From Diphasiastrum complanatum (taxonomy: Eukaryota; Streptophyta; Lycopodiopsida; Lycopodiales; Lycopodiaceae), in assembly GCA_029204225.1 (NCBI GenBank), contig CM055097.1, positions 58,204,869 through 58,268,868 of the forward strand: a DNA stretch of 64,000 nt, written 5' to 3'. How positions within the stretch are numbered: the stretch's first letter is position 1; the number at the start of each line of letters is the position of its first letter. Positions 57,613 to 64,000 of this stretch are shown here, one piece after another. A program made the position numbers and the translations under genes. Below the pieces are notes generated by a model that worked only from the letters and a program-made list of their open reading frames with translations, made no database searches and had not been told where the DNA came from.

Positions 57613-59290
57613 TTTTTTTTTTGTTTTAAAGAATAATTGCGTTTATATTTTTTGATGTATTGTGTTTTGAATTCTTTTTTATTGTTTTAATGCTCTTGAA
57701 TTTGTTTTTTAACGATTTAAAATTAAGAATTTGAAATATTTTAAAAATTTTAACATTGATAATCATTACCAAAAATTAAAATTGTAACGATTTGTCAAGT
57801 TTATAATATTTTAATTCTAGATGTATTTTTATAATTTTTTTTGTAAAAAAAAAAATATTGTTAAAAAATTTTAAAAATGAGAAGATTTTTGAGATTTTTC
57901 TTAGGGTGATTTAAATATTTTCACAAATCATTTAATCTCGAGTATTGTAAAGTAATTTTATTTGCGTTTATTTAATGTTTTAATATTTAATAAACTTACG
58001 TAGGTATAAGTAAAGATTTTTAAAAATTTAAAATTTTAAAAAATATTGATTCTAATTTTTAACATAATTTAAAAAATCTTCTTTTTCGGTACAAGAATTG
58101 TAATTTAAAAAACTTTTAAAATTCCAAAAAAAAAAACTATAACTTTTGTTTTAAGTAAGCAAAAAATATTTTTTAGGCATTTTAGTGGTTGTGTATCTGA
58201 TGATTTTATTTTAAATAGTATTATTATTTAATATAAGCTAATTTTATGTTATTTATGAAACTCTATTGACCAAATTTTTGTAGCTTGAATTATTTTCTTG
58301 CAAAATACAACATTTTTTTTATGTAAGTGATACAAAATCCACGCTTTTCCAATTGTACAACCACCACTGAAGCAATAAAAGCTTGGAATCCATGCCAACA
58401 TGCAGAGGAATATCCACATCAGGCAATCAAGGGCCAAACAACCATATTGTCAATTGTGAGACGATATTTCAAATGCAAGCAAAGGCTATTTCATTGGAGA
58501 CATGCACTATGAGCAATGATTATCCTATGACAAAATTAGGAAGCAATACAATACACCTCACTATCCCTACCACGTTTCACCTCCTACACTTCCCCTACAT
58601 AAATAAGCTTGAAGCCTTATCTTTTTCCATTTTCACACCCATAAGTTAAGTGTTCGTGATGACCAATGGATGCGTTAAACATGCTTTAATTTGATTATGT
58701 GAAGTGCTATGGGAGTAGTTGGTTCTAAAAAAAAAAAATCTTCATCGATCCTGCAAATACATCGGCAACGTAATTCAGAAGCCGCACTCCCACAAGAAGA
58801 CAAAATCTTCAAGGCAAGCAGCTCACAGAAGTAATGGTGCAGCAGGTGATCTCAGAAGACCACTGCCAACTATGTATTCCCATAAATCAAAGTAATAACA
58901 CGTGCAACACTTCAACCCGGTCCTTTTCCTTCTCTGCCATTTCATTCCCAATTATAATCCTTTCACTTCCCTACCATTCATCTCCCAGTGTCAATATTGC
59001 CACCCTTGTTATTGCCTAAGATAATTTAGCTCGTGCAAACTATCTAATAGATGATCCAAGCAAGCAAATGAAAATGACAACATCTAGCAAAGCATGCAAC
59101 TACTTTAAAAGCCTGCCGCATCTTATTGCGACTCATTGGCGTGGGACCGCCAATGCTATAAACGAGGGGGATAATGTCAGCCTCAAGGAATCCCTTGTAT
59201 TTAATGGTGGCATTAGAAGAGTTACTGTGGCATGTGTTTTGTAAGTCCACAAGTAATCTCAATTTTGTAAGCAATAATGCTTAGGAACCT
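57613..59290. other. AT-rich stretch, no gene seen
   Basis: 57613-58260 is extremely AT-rich with poly(A)/poly(T) runs, likely 3' flank of the methyltransferase-like relic. From 58300 to 59290 there are only short frames with no recognisable motif. Confidence 0.45.
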
Positions 59291-60012
59291 TAGACTTAGA
59301 CCCTTTTCCATTTAAGATTTAAGTATTACCAAGAAATAATTGTAATACTTTAAACTTAAAAAGTCTAAAGTTAATTCTAAGTTTAGAAGTTCTAAGTTTA
59401 TTTTGTTAAGTGAACTTCATACAAGAAGTCACTTCTTAGAATAGCTTAGCAATAAGCTTTGAGAGTATTCCATAAGCATCTTAGCATATGGGCCTACCAC
59501 TCATTGTATATATAAAAGTGGACTTGGGAGTCTTAAGTAACACTTGTATAAGCCCAAACTTTAATAGAACTAATCTATTCTTGCTTAACTTGTGTTCCCA
59601 CTTGTGGATAGAATCCTGATTACTTAGGAAGCCACTAGTTGGGGGGCAACCATTGTGGTCATTACGGTTAGGTTAATTCAGGGTACTCTCTAGTTGGGAG
59701 AAGCCTTAGAGAGCTAATCTAGGGCATTCCTTGGTTGAGAGGCTGCCTTAAGGAACTAGTTTTAGGTGATATTCTCTCTCTAGAAGGGTGAGCCTTAGAG
59801 GGTTTTTTATGCAAGAGAACATAGAATGGAGTGGATCAAACCCCACCACCAATATACTTCAATGTCTTTTAGGAACCCTCTCTCCTCTAGTTGGGTAGCC
59901 ATAGCGGAAGAGATACCCTAACCCTGCTAGTTGGGAAGCCATAGTAGGAAAAAATCCTAAAAGACAACAACTATTAACAAATTCTAAGAATAGAATTTCC
60001 TTATCTTTCAAC
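59291..60012 (+). repeat. LTR-like segment with CTAGTTGGG repeats
   Basis: Contains TTGTATATATAAAAG (TATA-like, near 59506), then GTATAAGCCCAAACTTTAAT, and five or six copies of CTAGTTGGGnnGCC(A/T)TAG or close variants between 59635 and 59950. Possibly a solo LTR plus leader; no second copy is present. Confidence 0.35.
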
Positions 60013-62370
<2,358 letters not shown>

Positions 62371-64000
62371 GCAGAGATTCACATTAGCAAAGATGTGATC
62401 TTTGATGAAACGCATAGGTATGAAGATGAAGACCATGCAAGTGGTGAAAGCATCAAAAGACTTTCCACAATTCTGGAAGAAGGAGATGAAGAAGATGCTC
62501 CACAAGATGATGCACGTGAAGACGAGAGTCGAGAGGGCGAGTATGAAAGGACACCACCTATTCAAGAGCCTAGGGGGAGGTACTTGCCAATAGGAGCAAT
62601 AAAGGAGAAACCGGTTGAAAGTAAGAGACATTACTTAGACACTCCTTGGAATACATACACTCCACGTAGTGTATCACCTGAATCTAAGATACCAAAATGG
62701 TATGAAAAGATCATGAAGGACGCAAAGCTAAATCAACCAGGATCTAGCACACAAGGTGAAGTGAGAAGATCAACGCGGGAAAGGAAGTCTCCCGATCATT
62801 ATCATGTGAACTATGCCCTAATGACTAACATTTTGAAGTGTCGAGAGCCATCAACATTTGATGAGGCAAAAGCTCACAAAGAGTGGCAAAGGGCAATGGA
62901 AGAGGAGATAGAATTCATCCACAGGCATGATACATGGGAGTTGGTTTATCTACCACTTGGAAAGAAACCCATTTGACAACAAATGGGTGTCTAGAACAAA
63001 GTTTCATGTGGATGGCACAATAGCAAAGTATAAGGCACGCCTAGTAGTGAAGGGTTATGAGCAAAGCAAAGGAATTGACTATGAAGAGACATTTGCTCCA
63101 GTGGCTAAGTGGACTACGCTACGTCTTATCATTGTCTTGGCATCTCATTTTGGGTGGAACGACTATCAAATGGATGTGAAGTTTGCATTTTTGAATGGTG
63201 ACTTAGAGGAAGAAGTTTACATGGTCCAACCGCAGGGCTTCATGGCAAAAGCGCAAGAACGGAAGGTATGTAAACTACACAAAGCACTTTATGGCCTTAA
63301 GCAAGCGCCACGCGCATGGTATGGACCCATAAATAGTTACTTTCTTTCTCATGGGTTTGTAAGAACAAATTCAGATCCAAAACTTTATGTTCTTATAAAT
63401 GATGACAGCATTGCCTTGATTGTACTTTATGTTGATGATATCATTATCACGGGCATTGATGAGAACCTCACTCGTTCTATCAAAGCCAACTTATGCAAGC
63501 AGTTTGAGATGACAGATTTAGATCTTATGCATTATTGCTTGGGTGTCGAAGTATGGAAAACTAGCGGTGATATCAGGTTATGTCAAAACAAGTATGTGGG
63601 CGAGATATTGGAGAGATTTCACATGACAGAGTGCAAACCTTCCATCACCCCTTGCGAAGCTGGTAAGAAATTATCTCGTATTGATGATAGTGCACATGTT
63701 GACGCTACACTATTTCGTCAACTAGTTGGGAGTTTGATATATCTTATGACTACATGTCCTGATATCTGCTATGCTGTAAGTTTGATTAGCCAATTCATGT
63801 CATCACCCACTATGGACCATTGGAAAGCTGCAAAAAGGATTTTGAGGTATGTGAAAGGTACACCTAATCTTGGTCTAATCTACAAAAGACAAAGTGTTTT
63901 ACCTAAGTTGCAAGGTTATGTTGACGTTGACTGGGTAGGAAGTATAGATGATAGAAAGTCAACAATAGGTTATGCCTTCAATTTTGGTAGCGGTTGTTTT
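62371..64000 (+). mobile_element. Ty1/copia retrotransposon G (5'-truncated, continues past window)
   Basis: Starts abruptly in the integrase C-terminus (ISKDVIFDE) without gag, protease, integrase core or LTR, and runs off the window in RNase H. Closest in the window to element D: linker WNTYTPRSVSPESKIPKWYE and repeated phrases such as LMHYCLGVEV. Confidence 0.85.
62371..64000 (+). pseudogene. copia pol (integrase end, reverse transcriptase, RNase H start) of element G
   Basis: Frame 1 (to 62976): acidic linker, RRSTRERKSPDHYHVNYALM, EWQRAMEEEIEFIHRHDTWE, GKKPI. One extra T in the TTT at 62972-62974 shifts the frame. From 62975 the frame is open to the window end: ARLVVKGYEQ, DYEETFAPVAKWTTLRL, QMDVKFAFLNGDLEEEVYM, YGLKQAPRAWY, catalytic LYVDDIIITG near 63430, VGSLIYLMTTCPDICYAV, and RNase H VDVDWVGSIDDRKST. 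A single-base lesion over more than 1.6 kb suggests a young copy. Confidence 0.85.

Noticed and set aside
58834-59019. Small plus-strand frame with a hydrophobic C-terminal half
   Set aside because: Only 61 codons, no homology recognised, no promoter or splice context.

Overview
This is nuclear DNA from a land plant with a large, repeat-rich genome. The evidence is plant-type genes with short spliceosomal exons, several Ty1/copia and one Ty3/gypsy retrotransposon, Helitron-like ends, and very long dinucleotide arrays. I cannot name the species. A DUF7869-type relic and a DNA methyltransferase-like relic are families I associate more with seedless plants and algae than with flowering plants, but that is a weak hint.

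Layout. 1-8.8 kb: one intact-looking host gene on the minus strand, a plant MED26 (Mediator subunit 26, TFIIS N-terminal-like domain). I resolve nine coding exons (475 codons), one intron of the rare GC-AG type, and two G-boxes upstream. 11.05-15.38 kb: decayed Ty1/copia element A, with a 5-bp target duplication and a truncated 5' LTR. 15.4-18.45 kb: AT-rich, unassigned. 18.45-22.03 kb: minus-strand copia element B, ending at a tRNA-type primer binding site next to a long CATA array. 22.9-31.03 kb: tandem repeats, CT arrays and homopolymers with no gene, containing one convincing and one weaker Helitron-like 3' terminus, apparently side by side. 31.17-33.25 kb: an LTR-like segment carrying a 1.27-kb TATG array. 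35.16-35.54 kb: LINE remnant. 35.57-38.62 kb: LTR element C, without recognisable gag/pol but with an open 355-codon frame holding an internal protein duplication. 38.6-39.2 kb: CCHC zinc-knuckle fragment. 39.9-43.7 kb: copia element D (plus). 43.66-50.75 kb: minus-strand mosaic of a DUF7869-like relic fused to copia gag/protease (E2), then copia E1. 50.76-51.9 kb: 5' end of another minus-strand copia (F). 52.0-57.6 kb: plus-strand spliced pseudogene resembling an amino-DNA methyltransferase, split by a Ty3/gypsy element with a perfect 5-bp target duplication. 57.6-62.4 kb: AT-rich sequence, an LTR-like segment and a 155-bp CT array. 62.37-64 kb: 5'-truncated copia element G running off the window.

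How parts relate. MED26 is the only apparently functional gene. Everything from 11 kb on is a nested transposon landscape. Elements B, C and F and the 31.2-kb LTR-like segment share an unusual palindrome (CACACGTGTG, three times as an exact 16-bp palindrome), so they appear to be one superfamily with a common LTR/leader signal; element C looks like its non-autonomous partner. All exon models, frameshifts and homologies were read by eye and from family knowledge; no search was run.
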